Positions 1 to 6,278 of a stretch of DNA of 7,279 bases are shown one piece after another. How positions within the stretch are numbered: position 1 is the first letter of the stretch; every line of letters begins with the position of its first letter. The stretch is from the NCBI GenBank assembly GCA_030587605.1, contig JAUQYT010000260.1, positions 1 through 7,279 of the forward strand. Direction: 5' to 3'. The position numbers and the translations under genes were made by a program. The DNA comes from Candidatus Njordarchaeum guaymasense (GTDB taxonomy: Archaea > Asgardarchaeota > Njordarchaeia > Njordarchaeales > Njordarchaeaceae). The notes under the pieces were generated by a model, which was not told the DNA's origin, ran no database searches, and worked only from the letters and a program-made list of their open reading frames with translations.

Positions 1-516
1 CTAAGCCCAACGGCTTCAAACTACATTTCAATTCTCAGTTCAAGGGCAAGAGAAAAGGGCTATGTAGTTACGACTGGTTTTGAAGAGGTGGGAAGACATT
101 TCGATTTACACGCGCAAAAATCCGGAGTTAAAGGGAGGTACTACGCGGGACCCTTCAATGAAATATACGCCTTCTATGTACGTCCAAGAGAAGAGGTGGG
201 AGTAGGCGTTGCCGATGAGCTTCTTTCATACTTCAAGGATGCAACAAATAACATCGCGAAGCGGATGAAACCTTCACTCTATAACAATGCATGCGTGATC
301 ATAACATCATTGTCAGGCTTCAGAAACGAACTTGTAGATTATGTTACGACAAGAACGTGGTTTTTGGCAGACACAACTCATACGATTGAAGTGGACGCAG
401 TACTATTGGACTTCAATCGTTCTAAAGCATACTTTACTGGTGAACGAACATGGAAAGGAAAGATCCCGAACCTCTTCAGTAGGAACAATTACAGGTCGAT
501 AGCATCTCTGCCTTGA
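1..516 (+). CDS. Unrecognised protein, C-terminal part (5' end outside window)
   Basis: The frame is open from base 1 to the TGA at 514-516 and gives 171 residues without a start, so the gene is truncated by the window edge. A GTG at 88 lies in frame, but the open frame before it encodes plausible protein (for example ..REKGYVVTTGFEEVG..), so I treat GTG 88 as internal. I do not recognise a family. The visible part looks soluble and globular: no membrane segment, no cysteine cluster, and mixed aromatic and charged residues. Features include a Gly/Tyr-rich stretch (GRYYAGPFNEIYAFY), an amphipathic helix-like stretch (ADELLSYFKDATNNIAKRMK) and a basic, aromatic C-terminus (RTWKGKIPNLFSRNNYR). 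It converges on ecfT with a 40-bp gap, so it is not part of the ECF operon. Confidence applies to its being a gene; the function is unknown. Confidence 0.7.
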   Translation, partial: LSPTASNYISILSSRAREKGYVVTTGFEEVGRHFDLHAQKSGVKGRYYAGPFNEIYAFYVRPREEVGVGVADELLSYFKDATNNIAKRMKPSLYNNACVIITSLSGFRNELVDYVTTRTWFLADTTHTIEVDAVLLDFNRSKAYFTGERTWKGKIPNLFSRNNYRSIASLP

Positions 517-537
517 ATTGAGCTGGACCTTGCCGAA

Positions 538-553
538 ATCTAGTCTTCTAGAT
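538..553. repeat. Short hairpin between convergent genes
   Basis: A perfect inverted repeat, ATCTAG-TCTT-CTAGAT (6-bp arms, 4-nt loop), fills the middle of the 40-bp gap between the stop of the upstream gene (516) and the stop of ecfT (557, minus strand). Its position between two converging stop codons suits a bidirectional transcript-end structure. No T-run follows on either strand, so I do not call it a terminator. A 6-bp palindrome can also arise by chance. Confidence 0.35.
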
Positions 554-556
554 ATC

Positions 557-1378
557 CTATGGAGTCATCCAACCAATATGAAAACCCAATCTCATGACTA
601 TCACGAAAGCCAAAAACAACCCTGTTACTGCAATGATAGTCCAATCGGACTTTCGCATCGTCAACTTAATCGCCTTCGTTCTCGTCTTGCCATCGACATC
701 ATATGCTCTGGAGTCGAGGGCTAGGCTTAGTCTCGCCATCGTTCTAACCATGCCCACGAAAAGAGGAACAGCCAAGGCGGGCGCATCTCTAATAGCTGCG
801 ATCGATTCACGAGGATGACGGAAGAACCATCCTCCATGCCCCAATGTGGCTCCTCTGGCCCGTTGAGCTTGAGCCATAGTACTCCATTGCGTCATAAGAG
901 CCGGCAACAGCCTAAATCCGTGAGCGATACCGAAGCAGATTGGGTAAGGAACTTTGAGCCCTTCTAAACCTGCAATGAGTCTCTCTTGCGATGTTGACGA
1001 AAGCAGTATCATTATCGGCATCACGTTGCAGGCACCACGCAAAGCCATTCCCAAACCAAGCCACAAAGACCAATCAGTTACTCTTACGAGACCAAGATCA
1101 ACGATAGGGTTACCAGAACGCGCTAGAAAAAGCCACCAAAAAGCGTATACTCCAGCCACAAACCCAGAAAGCGAGAAAGCCAACTTCCGCACTGTCCCTG
1201 TAGGTCTTCCGAGGAAGAATATCAAGAAAAGACTTGCCAAGGTAGGCCCTATGAAGAATGGATCATTGAGAAGCTGACTGGCGAGCGCTATCGCTACCCA
1301 GAACACTATCTTCACCCTCGGGTCTACGCGGTGCAGAAAGCTGTTCTTTTCCACGTAAAGATCTAGAATGATGGGCAA
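557..1378 (-). CDS. ecfT: ECF transporter transmembrane component EcfT (CbiQ family)
   Basis: This 273-residue membrane protein would be the coupling subunit of an energy-coupling factor importer, linking the ATPases to a substrate-binding S component in the cytoplasmic membrane. The N-terminus has the family signature HRVDPRVK (16-23), followed by hydrophobic segments at about 24-57, 67-86, 105-127 and 198-215 and a last one at 246-268. The two cytoplasmic coupling-helix motifs with an essential Arg are visible: A-R-G at 174-176 (within QRARGA) and S-R-A at 223-225 (within LDSRAYD), where many homologues have a second A-R-G. Length is normal for the family. The start is TTG at 1376-1378, chosen because GGAGTGA lies 7 nt upstream; no better in-frame start is near. 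It follows ecfA by 7 bp and is surely cotranscribed with it. The substrate cannot be read from EcfT. Confidence 0.9.
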   Translation of the reverse strand: MPIILDLYVEKNSFLHRVDPRVKIVFWVAIALASQLLNDPFFIGPTLASLFLIFFLGRPTGTVRKLAFSLSGFVAGVYAFWWLFLARSGNPIVDLGLVRVTDWSLWLGLGMALRGACNVMPIMILLSSTSQERLIAGLEGLKVPYPICFGIAHGFRLLPALMTQWSTMAQAQRARGATLGHGGWFFRHPRESIAAIRDAPALAVPLFVGMVRTMARLSLALDSRAYDVDGKTRTKAIKLTMRKSDWTIIAVTGLFLAFVIVMRLGFHIGWMTP

Positions 1379-1385
1379 TTAGCAA

Positions 1386-1392
1386 TCACTCC
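1386..1392 (-). promoter_or_regulatory. Ribosome binding site of ecfT
   Basis: GGAGTGA on the minus strand overlaps the TGA stop of ecfA and lies 7 nt before the TTG start of ecfT. It matches the archaeal/bacterial anti-SD complement (GGAGGTGA) with one base missing. It decides the TTG start and suggests translational coupling, since ribosomes ending ecfA cover the site. Confidence 0.65.
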
Positions 1393-3125
1393 AGCGACGC
1401 AAAAACCCTAGCACCTTCTTCAACTGTCAATATTGTTTCATTCATCCCTATCTCCTGAAACAACTCAGTTACTTGGGGTGCTCTGAGGCCGATCGGGAGT
1501 AGTTCACTCCTTCTCGAGAAGACATCTCTAGGATGACCGTCTAGGATTATTCTTCCACCATCCATCACAACGACCCTATTTGTGTACTCAGCGATAAGTG
1601 GGATGTTATGGCTGATGATTGCAATGGTCTTACCTGCACTGTTAATCCTTCGGATGAATTCCATCATCTTGGTTGCGCCGCTCCAATCCATCCCTGTCGT
1701 CGGTTCATCGATGACGATGAATGCAGGATCCATTGAAAGGACAGAGGCAGTAGCCACTTTACGACGTTCTGCCCTAGACAACATGAAAGGGTCTTTTTCT
1801 TCGAATTCCTCTAATTCTACTGCGGCGAGAGCTTTTTTCACTCTTGTTTCAATCTCTTCCTTTGGCAGCTTCATTCTACGCACTCCATATGCAACTTCTT
1901 TGAAGACTGTAGTATTGAATATCTGGTCGTCAGGGTTTTGATGACAATACTGCACCAGACGAAACAACTCTCTTGGAGAGATAAGTTTCGTGTCTTTTCC
2001 AAGAATGTATACAGATCCAGAATCCGGGACCAGTAGTCCACATATTATCTTCGATAAAGTTGACTTGCCTGAACCATTTTGACCTATCAGGCCTATGAGT
2101 TCACCCTTATGAATCGTCAGAGATACATCCTGTAGAGCTTTGATCGGTGTTCCCGTTCTCGTGGGAAACGACACACTGACATGCCTCAATTCTATTATAT
2201 CCTCGTTGGTAACATGTTCACTCGTAAACTTCATACTTGATAGTGCGCTTTGTATGTTGTCGAATATCTTGCGAGAAACAATTGCTGCTTCTGGTAAACT
2301 CACTGGGAAGCCGTATGTCTTGGAAATATTCGGATAATCCTTCAACCGGAATGCAATTTGAGTAACTTGAGGAGGTTCAACTCCATATTTCTCGCAGTTC
2401 TCCACATCCGCAAAGAATTCTCTGGGCGGACCCTTATGAACTATCTCACCTTGACTTAGGAGGTAGACTTCATCGGCAAGTTCCACGGCCTCCTCCGAGT
2501 AATGGGTCACTAACACTATGGTCAATCTTAACTCTTGCTTGAGTTTCTTCAGGGTTTGCAGGAGTTCGAATCTCCCGGCAGGATCGAGTTCTGACGTCGG
2601 CTCGTCAAGCACTAGTATGTCGCGCATCGGTGCTAAGGTTGACGCTAAAGCCACCCTCTGTTTTTGCCCTCCTGACAAGTCTCGTGGATATCTGTTCTCA
2701 AATCCTTGCAAACCAACGACATCTAAAGCCCATTTTACTCGCTTTTTTGCTTCTTCCATTGCAACTCCAATTTGTTGCAACATGAAACAGACATCTTCTT
2801 CTACTGTGAGGCCGAATAGTTGGCTGTCCGGATCATCGAAGATCATGCCCACTCTCCGAGCGAGCTCAACCTGCTCGTGCTTCATTATGTCGAGGCCGAG
2901 GACTTGGACGGTCCCCTCAAGCTTTCCCCCTGTGCTATGCGGAACAATTCCGTTCAGCATGCTTACGAGTGTTGTCTTCCCTGCGCCCGTTCTACCCATG
3001 ATCGCCACGGTTTCTCCGGGGTGGATGGTCAGGTTCACTCCCTTTAGCGCATATACTTCGGAGTAAGGATAGGAAAAGGAAACGTCCCCGTATGTAACAG
3101 TGCCTTCCATCGATTCTTTCGACAT
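1386..3125 (-). CDS. ecfA: ECF transporter ATPase, two fused ABC domains (EcfA-EcfA')
   Basis: This 579-residue cytoplasmic protein carries both ATPase domains of an ECF importer in one chain. Domain 1 (about 8-285): Walker A GRTGAGKT (44-51, K50), signature LSGGQ (150-154), Walker B LVLDEP (E175), switch His 208. Domain 2 (about 310-579): Walker A GQNGSGKST (348-356, K354), Q-loop Q396 in HQNPDDQ, Walker B VIDEP (E474), His 506. Each half ends in a similar tail containing PQVT (252-255 and 550-553), which indicates duplication of a full EcfA unit. The sites are asymmetric: the Q-loop Gln of domain 1 is replaced (FDDPDSQ, D97), and the signature of domain 2 is degenerate (LSRAE, 449-453). The start is ATG 3123-3125, which fits a TATA-like box 28 nt upstream; a longer TTG frame from 3209 would run through that promoter and into the divergent gene's promoter. 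ATG 3110 is a possible alternative. It is first in an operon with ecfT. Confidence 0.92.
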   Translation of the reverse strand: MSKESMEGTVTYGDVSFSYPYSEVYALKGVNLTIHPGETVAIMGRTGAGKTTLVSMLNGIVPHSTGGKLEGTVQVLGLDIMKHEQVELARRVGMIFDDPDSQLFGLTVEEDVCFMLQQIGVAMEEAKKRVKWALDVVGLQGFENRYPRDLSGGQKQRVALASTLAPMRDILVLDEPTSELDPAGRFELLQTLKKLKQELRLTIVLVTHYSEEAVELADEVYLLSQGEIVHKGPPREFFADVENCEKYGVEPPQVTQIAFRLKDYPNISKTYGFPVSLPEAAIVSRKIFDNIQSALSSMKFTSEHVTNEDIIELRHVSVSFPTRTGTPIKALQDVSLTIHKGELIGLIGQNGSGKSTLSKIICGLLVPDSGSVYILGKDTKLISPRELFRLVQYCHQNPDDQIFNTTVFKEVAYGVRRMKLPKEEIETRVKKALAAVELEEFEEKDPFMLSRAERRKVATASVLSMDPAFIVIDEPTTGMDWSGATKMMEFIRRINSAGKTIAIISHNIPLIAEYTNRVVVMDGGRIILDGHPRDVFSRRSELLPIGLRAPQVTELFQEIGMNETILTVEEGARVFASLE

Positions 3126-3148
3126 GGCTATGGAAAAAGCCGATGAGG

Positions 3149-3157
3149 ATTTTAAGC
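3149..3157 (-). promoter_or_regulatory. Archaeal TATA-like promoter of the ecfA-ecfT operon
   Basis: Minus-strand GCTTAAAAT is centred about 28 nt before the ATG at 3125. Archaeal transcription starts about 25-28 nt after the TATA centre, so this predicts a leaderless ecfA mRNA. In agreement, no Shine-Dalgarno sequence precedes that ATG (the preceding bases are a T-run and TCCATAGCC). The prediction rests on spacing and composition only. Confidence 0.5.
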
Positions 3158-3210
3158 ATTTCTGATATCGGTGACCCGTGTCAGAAGATCGTTGTCTAGC
3201 TCTTGGCAAG

Positions 3211-3219
3211 TCTTATATA
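3211..3219 (+). promoter_or_regulatory. Archaeal TATA box of the divergent membrane-protein gene
   Basis: TCTTATATA, preceded by an AAG triplet that resembles a BRE half, is centred about 31 nt before ATG 3246. It predicts a transcript starting about 5 nt before the ATG or at it, which fits the lack of a Shine-Dalgarno site (..CTTCTGAAAATG). Together with the minus-strand box at 3149-3157 it forms a 120-bp divergent promoter, which lets the importer parts be controlled together. Confidence 0.6.
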
Positions 3220-3245
3220 CGAATTGCACTGAGAACCTTCTGAAA

Positions 3246-4037
3246 ATGGTGAAGCCTATGGTTAGCATCATGGACTTGATGAGTTTCTGGACAAACTTCT
3301 GGAAAGGCGTTCCCTTCGAAGCGTTTTACGCATACTCCATCTTTACGACCGCTCTCGGAGTTGCCATAGCTCTCTTCCACTACTCGGGATTCACTGTGGT
3401 GAAGTGGCGTCTCGGCAGGTTTAAGCAAAGATGGGATGCTAGGGCAGCGTCCTCTATCGCCGTAATACTGGCCATTGCGGTTGTCGCTGACTTCATCGGA
3501 GGAATGTTCTGGATAGTTCCAGGCGCTCAAAGCATGGAGTTCCTGAAGGACATGACGTACATCGGCGGTACGATGCTGTTTGGCTATCCGGTAGTGGCAA
3601 CAATATTCCCTCTGTATGTGCTATCTGACGCAGTTATGGGCGTTTTCAACGTGCTGTGGTTGCCAGGATACATCTACCTGTCAGGATACAATGCGTTCTG
3701 GTTCTGGACGATCGGTAAGAATCCGGACTTCAGGAAACCAAGGACTTGGGCGATTTACATTCCTACAGCAATTGCCTTTATGTTTCTGGACATTCCGGGA
3801 TGGGGATGGCTTTGCGGTCCAGCCTCTGGAGCGTTTCCAAGTGAAATCTCGTATTTCGTGGTCGTTCCAGCGATATTCTTTACGTGCACGTTCACTGTCA
3901 TATTGATGCCGTTCGTTATGCTTGTGGTCCTGCCGATAGCTAAGAGATACAGAGTGTTCTGGGCAGAAATACCTGGGTTCTATCGACAACGGTATCTGGG
4001 ATCAGCAGAGTGGGTTTGGGAATCGGGAAAACAGTAG
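3246..4037 (+). CDS. Polytopic membrane protein, candidate S component of the adjacent ECF importer
   Basis: This 263-residue protein is strongly hydrophobic, with five or six likely membrane segments: about 26-49, 69-91, 107-139 (long, perhaps two), 168-189 and 202-231. It has no signal peptide. A basic loop, KWRLGRFKQRWDAR (54-67), follows segment 1 and would be cytoplasmic. Tryptophan is abundant (14 of 263), with clusters FWFW (151-154) and GWGW (185-188). I do not recognise a named family. The inferred role as substrate-binding S component rests on divergence from ecfA across a shared promoter, the size and topology, the lack of any other S gene here, and a weak AxxxA (A36, A40) in segment 1, a pattern known from S components that contact EcfT. 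It is larger than typical S proteins (about 180-200 residues). The start is ATG 3246, supported by the TATA box at 3211; a GTG at 3171 lies upstream of that box and is rejected. It could instead be an unrelated permease. Confidence 0.8.
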   Translation: MVKPMVSIMDLMSFWTNFWKGVPFEAFYAYSIFTTALGVAIALFHYSGFTVVKWRLGRFKQRWDARAASSIAVILAIAVVADFIGGMFWIVPGAQSMEFLKDMTYIGGTMLFGYPVVATIFPLYVLSDAVMGVFNVLWLPGYIYLSGYNAFWFWTIGKNPDFRKPRTWAIYIPTAIAFMFLDIPGWGWLCGPASGAFPSEISYFVVVPAIFFTCTFTVILMPFVMLVVLPIAKRYRVFWAEIPGFYRQRYLGSAEWVWESGKQ

Positions 4038-4054
4038 CTAGAAGAGAAAACCGG

Positions 4055-4088
4055 ATGAGAAGAGGTCTCATAAACCCCTTTTTTCTTT
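4055..4088 (+). terminator. Hairpin plus T-run terminator
   Basis: ATGAGA (4055-4060) and TCTCAT (4066-4071) form a perfect 6-bp stem with a 5-nt loop, followed within 3 nt by CCCC and the T-rich run TTTTTTCTTT (4079-4088). It begins 17 bp after the stop of the membrane-protein gene. Archaeal RNA polymerase terminates on T-runs, with or without a hairpin, so either element alone could suffice. Confidence 0.6.
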
Positions 4089-4222
4089 GACAACCAGATT
4101 ATCCTGAAAGTCATGAACATGAAGATTCGCGCTCTGAAGAACTATCTCTGAATCCATCATTATCCGGAATCTCCACCAGCTCAATAGCTTGTTACGGATT
4201 ACGATATCTTTCGCAATTCTGA
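4089..4222. other. Gap between convergent genes with no recognised feature
   Basis: This stretch follows the terminator and reaches the stop codon of the M20 gene, which is transcribed toward it. I see no open frame of useful length, no tRNA-like cloverleaf, no repeat array, and no clear T-run for the minus-strand transcript. The only small symmetry is AGCTcaatAGCT near 4178-4189, which is too short to interpret. Confidence 0.4.
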
Positions 4223-5518
4223 CTAACTGCACCAATAGAGTGTGGAAAGCGCAAACACTTTCGCAGCTCGGACAAGATCATCTATCTCAACAAACTCATT
4301 GGCAGCATGAGCCGTCGAAAGCCCAGCTCCTCCTGGACCATAACTAATAGCGGGCACTCCGGCTTCTACTAGAAAACTTGCATCATCAACGGCAATGCAT
4401 GCGGCCGGTTTTGCTTTCTTTCCTGTTACTTGTTCCTGTGCTGCTGCAACAGTTTTGATTATTGGATGGTTGCTGTCAATCTCATAAGGCGGCCAGTGAA
4501 GCTTCCATTCCACTTTCGGAGGATGATCTCGAAGCCAAGGATCCAACTGAGCTGCATGGGAAACTTGTTGTTCAATCTCCTTCTTGATATTGTCCACTTG
4601 AAAGTGTGGAGGATACCAAATAGCGTACTCGATCTGGCACGTTTCTGGAATCAAGTAGGGAGCTGTTATTTCAGCGGGCCCTCCTCTAATAACATTAGCG
4701 CCAATCGTAGAGTGTCCAACTGGGAGTAACGGATGGATCTTCGTGAAGCCCCAATCCTCTTCAAGCTGCTTAAGCGCTGAGTATATTTTGAAAGCTTTAT
4801 CTATGGCGTTTACTCCGACCTCTGAGCCTTTCCCTCCTGCACGAATCAGCTCGTATCTCACAAACGAGTGTGCATACTTGCCTTTGACCGTCAATGTCAT
4901 ATGCAAGAACCCCCCTTGCGCGTACCAGATCTCTTCTGCTGACTCCGTCACTATAGCCGCGTCGGTTTTGTATCCCCTCTTCGCAAATGACGTGACTCCA
5001 GCCTCATGCTGCATAGTTTCCTCTCCAACAACGCTCCCAAGCACGATGTCTCCGCTTAGCTCAATCTCTGCCTTTTGGAGAGCTTTGACTGCAAATATCG
5101 AAGCTGCTATTCCCCCTTTCTGATCAATCGCTCCTCTGCCGTAGATTCTTCCATCTTGCACATGGCCGCTATAGGGCGGCATTGTCCAATCATCCAATTT
5201 TCCAGGTGGAACTGTGTCAATATGTCCGACAAGTGCAATTGATTTGCCCTTTCCAACTCTAGGAAGCTTCCCCGCGAGATTGGTCCGTCTTGGTATAACA
5301 TCCCAGAGATCTACTTTCATTCCAACCCTCTCCAACTCCTTTGCGATAAAGTGATTACAAGCTTCCTCTCCTCCGAGAAACTCTTCCTCCCGAATCCCTG
5401 GAAAGCTAGGATTCACGCTCGGTATTCTCACAAGATCAGAACAGAATTTTACTAAACCATCCTTCAGTCGATCGATCTCGCTCAGCAGGTTCTTAACTTC
5501 AGTGTCTCTCGCCAACAT
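4223..5518 (-). CDS. M20-family zinc amidohydrolase (ArgE/DapE/carboxypeptidase G2-like)
   Basis: This 431-residue, probably cytoplasmic, two-metal hydrolase cleaves amide bonds of N-acyl amino acids, small peptides or related conjugates. The set of M20 metal and catalytic residues can be assigned: H99 and D101 in GHIDTVP, bridging D132 in GRGAIDQKGG, general base E166 and ligand E167 in VVGEET, E192 in VTESAE, and H404 near the C-terminus in STAHAANEF. The dimerisation (lid) domain lies at about 205-325 with its conserved His in GKYAHS (H217). Length is normal and no signal peptide is seen. The start is ATG 5516-5518, with GAGG 8 nt upstream. It diverges from the corrinoid methyltransferase operon across a shared TATA region, so it may act on the same substrate (for example, releasing a methylated amine or acid from a conjugate), but exact specificity in M20 cannot be read from sequence. 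ArgE, DapE, LysK and peptidase roles all remain possible. Confidence 0.88.
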   Translation of the reverse strand: MLARDTEVKNLLSEIDRLKDGLVKFCSDLVRIPSVNPSFPGIREEEFLGGEEACNHFIAKELERVGMKVDLWDVIPRRTNLAGKLPRVGKGKSIALVGHIDTVPPGKLDDWTMPPYSGHVQDGRIYGRGAIDQKGGIAASIFAVKALQKAEIELSGDIVLGSVVGEETMQHEAGVTSFAKRGYKTDAAIVTESAEEIWYAQGGFLHMTLTVKGKYAHSFVRYELIRAGGKGSEVGVNAIDKAFKIYSALKQLEEDWGFTKIHPLLPVGHSTIGANVIRGGPAEITAPYLIPETCQIEYAIWYPPHFQVDNIKKEIEQQVSHAAQLDPWLRDHPPKVEWKLHWPPYEIDSNHPIIKTVAAAQEQVTGKKAKPAACIAVDDASFLVEAGVPAISYGPGGAGLSTAHAANEFVEIDDLVRAAKVFALSTLYWCS

Positions 5519-5526
5519 GTAGGCTT

Positions 5527-5530
5527 CCTC
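5527..5530 (-). promoter_or_regulatory. Ribosome binding site of the M20 gene
   Basis: Minus-strand GAGG (in TTGAGGAAG) lies 8 nt before ATG 5518. With the TATA region at 5557-5571 it predicts a leader of about 20 nt, unlike the leaderless ecfA. Confidence 0.45.
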
Positions 5531-5556
5531 AATCGGTAACTAAACCAGTTTCATAA

Positions 5557-5571
5557 TACATATATATTTAA
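5557..5571. promoter_or_regulatory. Symmetric TATA element shared by divergent genes
   Basis: ACATATATATTTAA is near-palindromic A/T and can be read as a TATA box on both strands. On the minus strand it predicts a start near 5538, about 20 nt before the M20 ATG. On the plus strand it predicts a start near 5590, leaving room for the Shine-Dalgarno site at 5613 and TTG 5626 of the corrinoid gene. No other A/T-rich element lies in the gap, so one element may serve both genes. Confidence 0.5.
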
Positions 5572-5612
5572 TTCAACCAGTTGGCACCGTTTGACTACTC
5601 AGTTAACCCAAC

Positions 5613-5618
5613 GGAGGT
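5613..5618 (+). promoter_or_regulatory. Ribosome binding site that decides the corrinoid protein start
   Basis: GGAGGT is an exact match to the core Shine-Dalgarno sequence and lies 7 nt before an in-frame TTG at 5626. The more upstream TTG at 5581 has no such site and lies too close to the TATA element to be inside its transcript, so 5626 is preferred. Confidence 0.65.
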
Positions 5619-5625
5619 TAGCTTT

Positions 5626-6267
5626 TTGGAAGCAATTCTTGACGAGATTGCAAGAAAAATGTCGGAGCTTGACAAGGTTCAATTGAAGGAGTTGGTGAGG
5701 AATGCGCTTGACGAGGGCATTCAGGCTGCAAAAGTGCTGAACGCCTTGAACAAGGGCATGGAATCAGTCGGACAGAAATACGAATCATTTGAGTACTTCC
5801 TAAGCGAGCTGATCTTCGCAGGAGAAATCATGAAAGACTTGGTCAAGACCCTCGAGCCTCATCTCGCTGCCTCCAATTTTGAATCAAAAGGAACATTGGT
5901 AGTAGGCACAGTGCAAGGCGATGTTCATGATCTAGGGAAGAACATTTTCGTATTCTTGGCCAAGAGCGCAGGCTTCACAGTTTTAGATCTGGGCGTAGAT
6001 GTTTCACCTGAACGTTTCGTTGAGAAGGTCCGAGAAGAGAAGCCGCAAATCCTAGGCATGTCAGCATTGATGTCTACCACACAAGGATATATGGGCGAGA
6101 CCATGCAAGCTCTACGCAAGGCTGGAATCCGAGACGACATCAAAGTTATCCTAGGCGGAGCCGTTGCATCTCAGCGATATTCGAAGGAGATAGGTGCCGA
6201 CGAAGCTGTAAACGACGCTGTGCTAGGCGTTGAAATCTGCAAGAAATGGATTGAGCCCTCTGAATAG
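5626..6267 (+). CDS. Corrinoid (cobamide-binding) methyl-carrier protein, MtaC/MtbC/MtoC type
   Basis: This 213-residue soluble protein carries a methyl group on its cobalt between two methyltransferases. An N-terminal helical cap domain (about 1-85) contains the typical YFLSELIFAGEIM (57-69). A Rossmann-like B12-binding domain (about 88-210) has the base-off/His-on motif D99-V-H101-D-L-G104, in which H101 is the lower cobalt ligand. It also has S-A-L (146-148) and the GG of ILGGAV (177-178), which line the nucleotide tail pocket. Start TTG 5626 follows GGAGGT and gives the usual family length; starting at TTG 5581 would add 15 residues with no conserved character. It is followed after 11 bp by a UroD-family methyltransferase, its expected partner. 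Family members serve methanol, methylamines, betaines or methoxylated aromatics, and the sequence does not tell which. Confidence 0.9.
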   Translation: MEAILDEIARKMSELDKVQLKELVRNALDEGIQAAKVLNALNKGMESVGQKYESFEYFLSELIFAGEIMKDLVKTLEPHLAASNFESKGTLVVGTVQGDVHDLGKNIFVFLAKSAGFTVLDLGVDVSPERFVEKVREEKPQILGMSALMSTTQGYMGETMQALRKAGIRDDIKVILGGAVASQRYSKEIGADEAVNDAVLGVEICKKWIEPSE

Positions 6268-6269
6268 CT

Positions 6270-6274
6270 GGTGG
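6270..6274 (+). promoter_or_regulatory. Weak ribosome binding site of the UroD-family gene
   Basis: GGTGG in the 11-bp gap after the corrinoid gene lies 4 nt before ATG 6279, closer than ideal. The gene may depend partly on coupling with the upstream gene. An in-frame ATG at 6288 would give 13-nt spacing, which is less likely because family proteins usually start a few residues before the conserved ERALLAI segment. Confidence 0.35.
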
Positions 6275-6278
6275 CGAT

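Noticed and set aside
3126..3209. N-terminal extension of EcfA from TTG 3209
   Set aside because: It adds 28 basic, Ser-rich residues before the normal ABC domain start and covers the TATA-like box at 3149-3157.
3171..3245. N-terminal extension of the membrane protein from GTG 3171
   Set aside because: It runs through the TATA box at 3211 and overlaps the ecfA promoter region; its residues are polar and Ser/Arg-rich with no family character.
4038..4222. Possible tRNA or small RNA between the membrane-protein and M20 genes
   Set aside because: No cloverleaf, no T-loop consensus and no extended pairing beyond the terminator hairpin.
4743..5123. Plus-strand open frame of 126 codons inside the M20 gene (and similar long frames antisense to ecfA, such as 2518-3066)
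   Set aside because: These are antisense shadows of strongly conserved genes; their translations are Ser/Pro/Cys-rich with no domain logic.
5581..5625. Longer corrinoid protein starting at TTG 5581
   Set aside because: There is no Shine-Dalgarno site, the start lies too close to the TATA element, and the extra residues are not part of the family fold.
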